Part shown: positions 1-8,191 of the stretch, one piece after another
Layout: each line of letters starts with the position of its first letter
Position numbering within the stretch: the first letter of the stretch is position 1
Source: Mesoflavibacter sp.
GTDB lineage: Bacteria > Pseudomonadota > Alphaproteobacteria > UBA8366 > Aestuariispiraceae
Length of the DNA: 64,000 bases
Reading direction: 5' to 3'
Assembly: GCA_017792345.1 (NCBI GenBank)
Contig: CP051228.1
Span: forward strand, 682,001-746,000
The notes under the pieces: model-generated
What the model was told of the DNA's origin: nothing
What the model saw: the letters and a program-made list of their open reading frames with translations, nothing else
Database searches by the model: none
Position numbers and translations under genes: made by a program

Positions 1-1372
1 CGACATCGTCCCACATGCATTTCGCCAGAGCGTCGCGCAAATCGGCCAATCCCGCGCCGCGCGGCAAGCCGAAAGGCCGTTCCGCCCGCTCGATGGCGGC
101 GTCGATGGCGGCCGGATCTGGGTCCGCCGGCGATTTCCGCCGTGACGCATACCGCGCCATGCTTTCGCCCGCGATCCCGCCGAACACGGTTGAATTGGCG
201 ACGCCATTGCCGCCCAGGCGGTTCGCGCCATGGACGCCGCCGCAATCCTCCCCGGCGGCATAGAGGCCGGGCAGTTCGGTCGAACCGTCGGGATCGAATT
301 CGACACCGCCCATCATGTAATGGGCCGTCGGCACGACCTCTACCCGGTCGCCCGCCAGATCGAAACCGCAATCGGCGCAACGCTTGACCATGCCGGGAAA
401 CTGGGCCGCGACCTTGTCCGGTCCCAGATGCTTCATTTCAATGTAGACGCCGCCCATCGGTCCGGTCCGTCCGGCGCGCATTTCGGCATAGATGCCCCGG
501 CTGACCACATCGCGCGTGGCGCGCTCTCCGCGGGGATCGTAATCCGCCATGAAACGACGGCCCGCCCCGTCCAGCAGGTAGCCCCCGGCCCCGCGCAATC
601 CTTCTTCCAGGACGGTGCCGGTCATCCTCGTATCCGGCCCGCCCAGAAGGCCGGTCGGATGGAACTGCACCATTTCCATGTCGCGCAGCGGCAGGCCGAG
701 ACGCAGCGCCATGGCCAGCCCGTCGCAGGATTTGTCGCCCGACGGCGTGTGGTACTTGTACATCGTCGGCCCGGCACCGGTGCCCAGCAGCACCGTCTTC
801 GCCCGGACCATCCGATAGGTCCCGGTGCGGATGTCCAAAAGCAGCGCCCCGGCAATGCCCGACCCGTCCTTCGCCGGGATCAGGTCGATGGCGCGATGGT
901 CCTCCAGCCGCCGGACAGGCCGCGCCATGACCTGTTCCATCAACCGGTTGATGATTTCGATGCCGGTCAGATCGCCCTTGTGAACCGTTCGGTCGAATGT
1001 CTGTCCGGCGAAGGCCTTGTGGTGCAGGCTGCCGTCGCGGTTGCGGTCAAAGAAGCAACCGATCTCGTTCTCCAGCTCCTGCACCCGCTCAACCGCGAAC
1101 AGGCATAGCGCCCAGGCCAGATCCTGGCGCGGCAGCCATTTGCCGCCTTCGATCGTATCCATGAAATGGCGTTCGACGGAATCGCCGGGGGCCAGCGCCA
1201 CGTTATAGCCGCCCTGAACCATGCGGGTGCAGCCGCATTTGCCCAGCAATCCCTTGACCGCGATGGTCACGTCCAGGTCGGGATCGGTCTGCAGGGCGTG
1301 CAGGGCGGCGAACAGACCGGCCCCGCCGGAGCCGAGGATCAGGATATCGGTGTCGACCGTATCGATCCGCAT
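1..1372 (-). CDS. Succinate dehydrogenase/fumarate reductase flavoprotein subunit (3' end outside window)
   Basis: This is the FAD-binding catalytic subunit that oxidises succinate or reduces fumarate at the cytoplasmic membrane. The N-terminal dinucleotide motif GSGGAG lies at residues 14-19. Other family blocks are FHPTG, a catalytic-Arg segment RDVVSRG, HYMMGG and AAGEDCGGVHGANRLGGN. The position that holds the covalent-FAD histidine in E. coli SdhA (the His before TVSAQGG) is Cys48 here, in GCTRMVQGG, so FAD is probably bound non-covalently. The ATG directly follows the stop of the upstream anchor gene (TGAATG), making it the last gene of a four-gene operon. The frame stays open to the window edge, so the C-terminus is missing. 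Confidence 0.9.
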   Translation of the reverse strand, partial: MRIDTVDTDILILGSGGAGLFAALHALQTDPDLDVTIAVKGLLGKCGCTRMVQGGYNVALAPGDSVERHFMDTIEGGKWLPRQDLAWALCLFAVERVQELENEIGCFFDRNRDGSLHHKAFAGQTFDRTVHKGDLTGIEIINRLMEQVMARPVRRLEDHRAIDLIPAKDGSGIAGALLLDIRTGTYRMVRAKTVLLGTGAGPTMYKYHTPSGDKSCDGLAMALRLGLPLRDMEMVQFHPTGLLGGPDTRMTGTVLEEGLRGAGGYLLDGAGRRFMADYDPRGERATRDVVSRGIYAEMRAGRTGPMGGVYIEMKHLGPDKVAAQFPGMVKRCADCGFDLAGDRVEVVPTAHYMMGGVEFDPDGSTELPGLYAAGEDCGGVHGANRLGGNGVANSTVFGGIAGESMARYASRRKSPADPDPAAIDAAIERAERPFGLPRGAGLADLRDALAKCMWDDV

Positions 1373-1723
1373 TCAAACCACCCCCAGCATGGCGAGGGTC
1401 CCGACCGCCAGCGCCAGGATCAGCCCCGGAAGGATCCAGCCGCGCCGGTCGGCCCCGCGACCGCGCCAGGGCCGCAATTCCAACATCAGAAGACGCAGCC
1501 CGAAAATCAGATGGGCGCAGACCAGCACCAGCAGCAGCCATTCCATCGCCTTGACCACGGGATGCGCGGTAAAGGCCAGGACGGAATCCAGCGCCGCCTC
1601 CCCCGACAGCACTTCGGCCAGCACGATGAAATGCAGCGGCAGAAATACCGCCAGACCGATGCCCGAGATGCGATGGCCCAGGAAAGCGAGATAGGCCCGG
1701 TCCCGTCTGTGCCGGGCGATCAT
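1373..1723 (-). CDS. Succinate dehydrogenase cytochrome b556-like membrane anchor
   Basis: A 116-residue membrane protein with about three hydrophobic helices. It carries the SdhC-type signature HRISGIGLAVFLPLHF near the N-terminus and a second conserved histidine in CAHLIFGLR. It would hold the catalytic subunits on the membrane and take part in haem b and quinone binding. The ATG at 1723 overlaps the upstream stop as ATGA, which fixes the start; a longer upstream extension in the same frame has no anchor-like sequence. It sits between the second anchor and the flavoprotein gene. Confidence 0.85.
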   Translation of the reverse strand: MIARHRRDRAYLAFLGHRISGIGLAVFLPLHFIVLAEVLSGEAALDSVLAFTAHPVVKAMEWLLLVLVCAHLIFGLRLLMLELRPWRGRGADRRGWILPGLILALAVGTLAMLGVV

Positions 1724-2058
1724 GGCGCGCCCCAGACGACCGCGAAGACCGCACGCAATCCGGTGATCAGCAACAGGACCGCGAAGGCCGCCATCACAAT
1801 ATCGACCATGCGACGCGGCAACGCCCCCCATTCCACGAGAACCGATCTAAGTCCGATCGGCGCATGCACCGCCGCCGCGATCACGAACAGCGCATAGAAC
1901 GCCGCCCAGCCGACATTGTCCTGAACGCGGCCGAGAATCTCCCCGGCGGTCAGACCATCGCGGAAGGCGATGGCGATGACCGCGACATGCGCGATGACGC
2001 ACGGCGCCAGAACCATCGCCGTCAAGCGCTGCAGAACGATCAGGCTACGCTCGCTCAC
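1720..2058 (-). CDS. Succinate dehydrogenase membrane anchor subunit
   Basis: A 112-residue protein with three predicted membrane helices and conserved histidines in VIAHVAVIA and HAPIGLRSVL, the second resembling the haem-ligand helix of Sdh anchors. It starts with GTG at 2058, overlapping the TGA of the iron-sulfur gene (GTGA), and its own stop overlaps the next start (ATGA), so the cluster looks translationally coupled. Assignment as an SdhD- or SdhC-type anchor rests on position and topology, because these subunits diverge quickly. Confidence 0.8.
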   Translation of the reverse strand: MSERSLIVLQRLTAMVLAPCVIAHVAVIAIAFRDGLTAGEILGRVQDNVGWAAFYALFVIAAAVHAPIGLRSVLVEWGALPRRMVDIVMAAFAVLLLITGLRAVFAVVWGAP

Positions 2059-2771
2059 AACCGACCCCCCAGCAGGGAGAACAGCAGCGCACGCTTCAAA
2101 CCGGCGATACTTTCCGTCGGGCTCAACCCGACGGGGCAATGACGCATGCAGGCGCCTTGACTGTGGCAGGACCCGCAGCCCCCGGATTGGGCGGCCTTGT
2201 CCAGCGTATCGGACCGGCGGGCATGGCGGCGGTCGTTGACCAGGGTCCAGACGCGGTTCAACGCGGCCGGTCCCAGATAGTCCGGGTCCCAGTCGACGAC
2301 GTCGCAGGCGGCATAGCAGACCGCGCAATTGATGCATTCGATCGCCGCGTCCGCTGCCTTGCGCGCGCGGCTGCCAGGCTTGACCGGGTCGACCGCGTCG
2401 TCGCGGGTCTTGCGCCCCTCGAACGTGCCGCCCGCCTTCTGCCATTTATCGAAGAACGGCGTCATATCCACCGCCAGATCCTTCAGGCGCGGCAGATTGC
2501 GCAGCGGTTCCAGGGTCAACACACCTTCCGCCGCGACCTTTGCGACATGGGTCCGGCAGGTCCAGCGCGGCACGCCATTGACGGTCATGGCGCACGATCC
2601 GCAGACCCCGACCCGGCAGGCGAAGCGGTAGCTGAGCGTCGGGTCCTGGCGGCGCTGAATGTCGGTGACGATGTCGAGGACGGTCTGATTGTCGCGCAAT
2701 GCGACGTCGAAGGTTTGGAACGCGCCCGCGTCCCCGCCCCGCCAGACCCGCACCGGGATGGTATCGGTCAC
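2055..2771 (-). CDS. Succinate dehydrogenase/fumarate reductase iron-sulfur subunit
   Basis: A 238-residue electron-transfer subunit between flavoprotein and membrane anchor. Ligand sets are visible in order: a 2Fe-2S site (C52, C57, C60, C72), a 4Fe-4S site in CINCAVCYAAC (C146, C149, C152, C156), and a 3Fe-4S set (C202, C208, C212) followed by Pro. It is the first gene of the operon, giving the order B-anchor-anchor-A instead of the common sdhCDAB. That order, together with the altered flavin site of the partner, suggests a second, non-canonical Sdh/Frd rather than the main TCA-cycle enzyme. This is an inference, since the rest of the genome is not visible. Confidence 0.9.
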   Translation of the reverse strand: MTDTIPVRVWRGGDAGAFQTFDVALRDNQTVLDIVTDIQRRQDPTLSYRFACRVGVCGSCAMTVNGVPRWTCRTHVAKVAAEGVLTLEPLRNLPRLKDLAVDMTPFFDKWQKAGGTFEGRKTRDDAVDPVKPGSRARKAADAAIECINCAVCYAACDVVDWDPDYLGPAALNRVWTLVNDRRHARRSDTLDKAAQSGGCGSCHSQGACMRHCPVGLSPTESIAGLKRALLFSLLGGRL

Positions 2772-2891
2772 GCTCCCGGCCCCCGGCCGGATTTGGATGG
2801 GCGGTTGAGCCCGTATCGCAATCTCAAACCCTTGCCCCCATTCGCGAATCGCGGCGATCCTTTAACCTTATTGAAGGAGCACCGGGTACCG

Positions 2892-3146
2892 ATGGCCGAC
2901 GACATCCACACCATTATCGCGAAGGCCATCAAACGCGCCGATTGGACGATTTTCAACGAAAACTATACCAAACAGGCCGCGTCGGTCATCAAGGCCGTCA
3001 ACAAGGCTGGCTGGGGCATCGTCCCGTTGGAACCGGATGCGGAGATGCTGAAGGACGGGCGGGAGCAGATCGAAATCGGCCGGCACAAGCCGTCAGAGGT
3101 CGCCAAGGCGGTCTATACCGCCATGGTGAAGGCCGGGCGTCTTTAG
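2892..3146 (+). CDS. Small conserved protein of unknown function (84 aa)
   Basis: The protein is soluble, mixed alpha/beta and has no signal peptide. It begins MADDIHTII and contains repeated Lys/Ala helices (IAKAIKRADW, ASVIKAVNKAGW). No family was recognised. A purine-rich GAAGGAG lies about 13 bases before the ATG. It is convergent with dusA, and the two stop codons interlock: TAG at 3144-3146 on this strand and TAA at 3143-3145 on the other. It could be a regulatory or chaperone-like protein, but nothing visible decides this. Confidence 0.7.
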   Translation: MADDIHTIIAKAIKRADWTIFNENYTKQAASVIKAVNKAGWGIVPLEPDAEMLKDGREQIEIGRHKPSEVAKAVYTAMVKAGRL

Positions 3147-4135
3147 GCGCTTTGCGCTGCGGCGTCTTCCGGTACCAGCGCCATCGCCTGTTCCACCACT
3201 TCCGGCCCCGCCGCGCCACCATAGGCGTTCTCACTCAGATAGCGCCGCCACCGCCTTGCGCCGGGCAAGCCGTTGAACAGGCCAAGGACATGGCGGGTGA
3301 TGTGATGCAGGGCCGTGCCCTGGCGCCGCTGTTCCTCGATATAGGGCAGCATGGCGCGCATAACATCGTGGCGGCTGGGCGGCACCCAGTCGGTATCGCC
3401 GAAAATGACGCGGTCGGCCTCCGCCAGGCAGTAAGGGTCCTGATAGGCCGCGCGGCCGATCATCACCCCGTCCAGGTCCGGCAGATGGGCCGCAGCCTCT
3501 TCCAAAGTTTGGATGCCGCCGTTGATCGAAACCGACAGATCCGGGAAGTCGCGTTTCAGCCGGTGCACGAAATCGTATTTCAGCGGCGGAATCTCGCGGT
3601 TCTCTTTCGGGCTGAGGCCGGCCAGGATCGCGATCCGCGCATGCACGATGAACGTGTCGCAGCCGCTCTCGGCGACGCAGGCGACGAAACGGGCCAGATC
3701 GTCATAGCTTTCCCGCCCATCGATCCCGATCCGCGATTTCACCGTCACCGGGATATCGACCGCGTCCCGCATCGCCGCGATGCAATCCCGGACCAAAGGC
3801 GGATCGGCCATCAGGCAGGCCCCGAAACGGCCGCTCTGCACCCGGTCGGACGGGCAGCCGACATTCAGATTGACCTCGTCATAACCCGCCTGTTCGACCA
3901 GCACCGCAGCCCGCGCCAGTTCGTCCGGCTCCGACCCGCCCAGTTGGCAGGCGACCGGATGTTCCGCCGCGTCGAAATGGAGATGCCGCTGCGCGTCGCC
4001 CATCAGCAACGCGCCGGTCGTGATCATTTCGGTGTAGAGGACGGTCCGACGCGTGATCAGGCGCAGGAAATACCGGTCGAACCGGTCCGTCCAATCCATC
4101 ATTGGCGCGACGCTGAGGCGCCGGTCCAGGGGCAT
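3143..4135 (-). CDS. dusA: tRNA-dihydrouridine(20/20a) synthase DusA
   Basis: A 330-residue FMN enzyme that reduces uridine to dihydrouridine in the tRNA D-loop. The N-terminal SVAPMMDWTDR is the FMN-binding start of the family. LNVGCPSDRVQSGRFGACLM carries the catalytic Cys. The DusA-specific block HARIAILAGLSPKENR and the phosphate-binding INGGIQ and GVMIGRAAYQDP segments follow. The length is normal. It is transcribed alone, convergent with the small gene before it. Confidence 0.95.
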   Translation of the reverse strand: MPLDRRLSVAPMMDWTDRFDRYFLRLITRRTVLYTEMITTGALLMGDAQRHLHFDAAEHPVACQLGGSEPDELARAAVLVEQAGYDEVNLNVGCPSDRVQSGRFGACLMADPPLVRDCIAAMRDAVDIPVTVKSRIGIDGRESYDDLARFVACVAESGCDTFIVHARIAILAGLSPKENREIPPLKYDFVHRLKRDFPDLSVSINGGIQTLEEAAAHLPDLDGVMIGRAAYQDPYCLAEADRVIFGDTDWVPPSRHDVMRAMLPYIEEQRRQGTALHHITRHVLGLFNGLPGARRWRRYLSENAYGGAAGPEVVEQAMALVPEDAAAQSA

Positions 4136-4284
4136 GCCACTCTCCGTTCAGGCTGGTGCTTCGCCGCGGGTTGTACACAAGGCGAGCGCGCTTGACCAAT
4201 CATTGTCGGACTGGTGCAATCCGGGACCAGGGGCATGCTGGCGCGCCGTATGGGCGGGCACGGCGGTAGCGGGAGCAGCCAGTA

Positions 4285-7200
4285 TTGAAGGTTGGGCGTT
4301 CCACCGGATGGATGACATTGTCCATCGCCATCGCCGTCCTGGGCGTCGGCGCGGGATGGACCGCGGCTTGGCAGGCCGACCGTGACGCCATGGCCCATTG
4401 GCGCGTCCTGGCGGAGGAGGAAGCCGCCGACGTCACCGAATCCGTCGCGGTCATGCTGGAACAATCCGAGGCGCAATTGCTGGCCTTCGCCCGCAGCCTG
4501 CCGGACGGGCAGGATCGCGAGGCCGGCCGGTTCGACGCCATCTTCACGACGGAAGCCGCCGCCCTTAACCTGATGGAGGGCCGGACGGCCTTTCGCGGCC
4601 TGGCCTATGCGACCTGGGTCCCCGCCGCCGGACGCACCGATTTCGAGGAAACCGTCGGTGTCGAAATCCTGGGGCCGGACGGCACCCCGACAGACCGGGA
4701 CGCCGAAGGGTTCGTCACCCTGCGCCGTCACGGACCCAGCGCCAATCTGTTCTTCGGCCTGGACCTGGCCGCCGACCCCCGGCTGGCGGCAACCGCCAGC
4801 GACGGATTCCGGGCCGGCGGAATTCCCGTCACCGGCCCCAGCTTCTCATCCGAAGACCGGCGCCTGTCGCCCGTCGCCATCCGTCAGGGCGACAGCGGCG
4901 TTGTGGTCGGGCTTTTGGATCTGACGGCGCTTCTGGACACGTCGCTGAGCGTCAGCCTGCCCGAAGGCCTGACCGTGCGCATAGAGGAGCGCAGCTCAGC
5001 CGGCACTCAAGCGCCGGAAGCCGTCTTTGAAGTGCCCCGGCCGGCGCAAGAGGCATCGCGTTTGGAATGGGAAACCCGCTATGCCCAGGGCGGGGTCGGT
5101 TGGCGCTTTGTCTGGTCCGCCGATGACCGGTTCCGGGGCGGCGTGCCGACCGAACTGGCCAACGGGCTGCGGATCGGCAGCGTGGTGCTGAGCATTCTGG
5201 TCATGGCGGTGCTCGGCTTCGGTGATGCGGCCCGGCGGCGCAGCGGCGCCTTGAGCCGGGAACGCGCCCTGATGCAGGCGACGGTGGAGCGGATGTCGGA
5301 AGGCATCAACGTCGTCGACGGCAATCTGAAGGTCGTTGCCGCCAACGATCACTTCTTCCGCCTGTACGACCTGCCGCCTGCCCTGAAGGGAACCGGGTTC
5401 GATGTCGAAACCGTCGTCCGACTGCGCGCCTGGCGCGGCGATTGCGGGCCGATCGAGGATATGGAGGCCCATGTCGCCAAGCGTCTTCAGGATTTCCGCA
5501 CGGCAGGATCCGAAATCGTCGAGGAAACCCTGCCGAATGGCAGCATCGTGGAAATCCGCCGGATGCGCACGCCGGACGGCATGCTGGTATCGCTTTATCT
5601 CGACGTGACCGAAAGACGGCGCAGCGAGGCCGACCGGGCCGCCGCCGCCGCACTGATCTCCACCACTTTCGAACATATGAGCGACGGTCTGACCGCCGTC
5701 GACAAGGACGGCAGGCTTCTGAATTGGAACAGCCGGTTCCTGGAACTGTTCGGCATGCGGGATGAAGACGTCTCCATCGGGCGTGGCTTGCGGGCCGTTT
5801 TGCGCGACGCCATTCCGGCGGACGACGCCGCTGCGGTGGAGGATGCGTTCGACCGCACGGATTGGGATACGCCCGCCCCGACCGATCCGGACGGACGGCC
5901 GGCGATTGGGATCGTGCGGTTGTCGGGCGACCGCTGGCTGCAATTGTCCCACCGCGCCATACCGGATCAGGGCTATGTCATCACCTATACCGACGTGACG
6001 GAGCGCACGCGCGTTGCCGAGGCACTGCGCCAGTCCGAGGAACGCTATGCCCTGGCCGCAGCCGGGGCCAATGACGGGCTGTGGGACTGGGACATCGTCG
6101 CGGACAAGCTCTACACCTCCCCGCGCTGGCGCGAGATGCTGGGCCTGGGCCGCGATTCGCTGTCGGACCTGCCCTGCGAATGGCTGGACCGCGTGCATCC
6201 GAACGATGTCGAGGAGCTAGAAGTCGCGATCCAGGAACATCTGAGCGGCCGGACCGAGCATCTGCAGAAGGAATTCCGCATCCTTCACGCCGACGGTGCC
6301 TATCTGTGGACCCTGGCGCGGGCCATCGCCGTTCGGAACGACGAGAACAAGGCCGTACGCCTGACCGGGTCGCTGACCGACATCACCGAACGCAAGCGCG
6401 CGGAGGAAAAGCTGATCCGCGACGCGCTATACGACACCGTCACCGGCCTGCCGAACCGCGCCCTGTTCCTGGACCGCATCGAACAGGAAAAGCGCCGGCA
6501 TGGCGACCTGACCAACGATCCCTTCGCGGTGCTGCTGTTCGATCTGGACCGGTTCAAGGTGGTCAACGATTCTCTGGGCCACGATCTGGGCGACGCCCTG
6601 TTGATCGAGGTCGCGCGGCGCCTGGAAGGATCGATCAAGTCCGGCGATTCCGTCGCCCGCCTGTCGGGGGACGAGTTCGGGGTGCTCTTGACCGGCATTC
6701 AGGGACGGTCGGCGGTTCAGGATTCCGTGCATTGGCTGCAATCCGACATGGCCGCCGCCTTCGTCATCGGCGATCAGGAGATTTTCACCTCCGCCTGTGT
6801 CGGCATCGCCCTGCCCTCCCTGGGCTTCGCCGATGCGGAGGAAATGCTGCGCGCCGCCGATATCGCCATGTACAAGGCGAAGGATCTGGGCCAATCGTCG
6901 ATCGCCGTCTTCGATCCGCAGATGCAGTCCCGCGCCATCACCCAGATGCAGTTGGAGAACGATCTGCGCCGCGCCGTCGACCGCGACGAGATCGAAATGT
7001 ATTACCAGCCCATCGTCAGCTTCCGCGACGGCACCATTGCCGGGGTCGAGGCCCTGGCCCGATGGCGGCATCCGGATCGCGGCACCGTCGTCCCGGCGGA
7101 TTTCATCCCGCTGGCCGAAGATACCGGCATGATCACCTCCATCGGCACGACCGCGCTGCGCCTCGCCTGCCGCCAGATGAAGCAATGGGAGCTGGAGCTG

Positions 7201-7743
7201 GGCGACGCCGCGCCGGATACGATGAGCGTGAACCTGTCCAGCCGCCAGTTGCAGGACCCGGACATGGTGCGCGAGATCGAGCTGATCCTGGCGCGCGAAG
7301 GGGTTGCCGGATCCCGTCTGAAACTGGAAGTGACCGAAAGCATGATCATGATGAATCCGGAAACCACCTCCCGGATTCTCTTCGAGCTGAAGGAGCTGGG
7401 CGTCGCCCTGTCCATCGACGATTTCGGCACCGGCTATTCGTCGCTCAGCTATCTGCACCGCTTCCCCTTCGACACGCTGAAGATCGACCGGTCCTTTGTC
7501 GTCAGCATGGAGGAGAAGGCGGAGAATATGGAGATCATCCGCTCCATCGCGCTGCTGGCCCATAACCTCGGCATGGACATCATCGCGGAAGGTGTCGAAT
7601 CCGACCGCCATTTGTTGCGTCTGCACGAATTGGATTGCGAGTTCGGCCAGGGCTATTACTTCGCCAGCCCGCAACCCGCCGACCGGATTTCCGAGATGAT
7701 CCGCCAGGGCCGGGTCTGGCAGGAAGTGACCTCGCTGCACTGA
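4285..7743 (+). CDS. Membrane sensor protein with CHASE, three PAS, GGDEF and EAL domains
   Basis: An 1152-residue dual-domain cyclic-di-GMP protein. Layout: N-terminal helix at about 10-30; periplasmic CHASE-like region to about 290; second helix at about 295-318; three PAS domains (about 330-450, 455-580, 590-715); GGDEF about 720-880; EAL about 895-1145. The diguanylate cyclase motif reads SGDEF (794-798), and the inhibitory-site position is KSGD rather than RxxD. The phosphodiesterase half keeps E922-A-L, VNLSSRQL, DDFGTGYSSL and LKIDRSF, so hydrolysis is the likelier activity. I chose the TTG at 4285 because GGGAG lies 9 bases upstream; an ATG at 4312 is the alternative. Confidence 0.9.
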   Translation: MKVGRSTGWMTLSIAIAVLGVGAGWTAAWQADRDAMAHWRVLAEEEAADVTESVAVMLEQSEAQLLAFARSLPDGQDREAGRFDAIFTTEAAALNLMEGRTAFRGLAYATWVPAAGRTDFEETVGVEILGPDGTPTDRDAEGFVTLRRHGPSANLFFGLDLAADPRLAATASDGFRAGGIPVTGPSFSSEDRRLSPVAIRQGDSGVVVGLLDLTALLDTSLSVSLPEGLTVRIEERSSAGTQAPEAVFEVPRPAQEASRLEWETRYAQGGVGWRFVWSADDRFRGGVPTELANGLRIGSVVLSILVMAVLGFGDAARRRSGALSRERALMQATVERMSEGINVVDGNLKVVAANDHFFRLYDLPPALKGTGFDVETVVRLRAWRGDCGPIEDMEAHVAKRLQDFRTAGSEIVEETLPNGSIVEIRRMRTPDGMLVSLYLDVTERRRSEADRAAAAALISTTFEHMSDGLTAVDKDGRLLNWNSRFLELFGMRDEDVSIGRGLRAVLRDAIPADDAAAVEDAFDRTDWDTPAPTDPDGRPAIGIVRLSGDRWLQLSHRAIPDQGYVITYTDVTERTRVAEALRQSEERYALAAAGANDGLWDWDIVADKLYTSPRWREMLGLGRDSLSDLPCEWLDRVHPNDVEELEVAIQEHLSGRTEHLQKEFRILHADGAYLWTLARAIAVRNDENKAVRLTGSLTDITERKRAEEKLIRDALYDTVTGLPNRALFLDRIEQEKRRHGDLTNDPFAVLLFDLDRFKVVNDSLGHDLGDALLIEVARRLEGSIKSGDSVARLSGDEFGVLLTGIQGRSAVQDSVHWLQSDMAAAFVIGDQEIFTSACVGIALPSLGFADAEEMLRAADIAMYKAKDLGQSSIAVFDPQMQSRAITQMQLENDLRRAVDRDEIEMYYQPIVSFRDGTIAGVEALARWRHPDRGTVVPADFIPLAEDTGMITSIGTTALRLACRQMKQWELELGDAAPDTMSVNLSSRQLQDPDMVREIELILAREGVAGSRLKLEVTESMIMMNPETTSRILFELKELGVALSIDDFGTGYSSLSYLHRFPFDTLKIDRSFVVSMEEKAENMEIIRSIALLAHNLGMDIIAEGVESDRHLLRLHELDCEFGQGYYFASPQPADRISEMIRQGRVWQEVTSLH

Positions 7744-7764
7744 TCCGCCTGGGCGAATGGTGCG

Positions 7765-8154
7765 CTAGTCCTTGCGCGCTACGGCCCGGATTTCCACGAT
7801 TGCCCCGTCCTGAACGAAACCTGCCACCTCGATCGCAGTCCAAGCGGGATAGGGCTCCCGCACATAGTCGGCCCGTACCGACTTAAACAAGTCGAGGTTA
7901 TCCCTCAGACCGACATGGTAGCTGGTCATCTCTACAAGCGCGCCGAAATCCAGACCAGCCTCACGCAATACCATGCCGATCTTGTCGAAAGCGTTGCGCA
8001 TCTGGGTTTCCGGGTCGGATGACAGGACGCCGTCGGCCCCCGCCCCGGTAAAACCGGTCAGAAAGAGATGATCGCCCGATAGGTGGCCGGGCGACATGCG
8101 CCAGTCATCGTAATAGGACTTCAATTCGTCCGGTACGATCGCGTCCCGTCTCAT
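7765..8154 (-). CDS. RidA (YjgF/UK114) family protein
   Basis: A 129-residue small trimeric-fold protein. The family normally hydrolyses reactive enamine/imine intermediates from PLP enzymes. The C-terminal block PYPAWTAIEVAGF...VEIRAVA matches the signature, but the position of the imine-hydrolysing Arg (PARS in RidA) holds Trp in PAWT, so classical imine deaminase activity is unlikely. It probably belongs to one of the other Rid subgroups. It lies 37 bases from the end of clpB on the same strand and may be cotranscribed. Confidence 0.88.
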   Translation of the reverse strand: MRRDAIVPDELKSYYDDWRMSPGHLSGDHLFLTGFTGAGADGVLSSDPETQMRNAFDKIGMVLREAGLDFGALVEMTSYHVGLRDNLDLFKSVRADYVREPYPAWTAIEVAGFVQDGAIVEIRAVARKD

Positions 8155-8191
8155 GTGCCCGACTCCCTATCTGCCCGTCGAATGAACGCTG

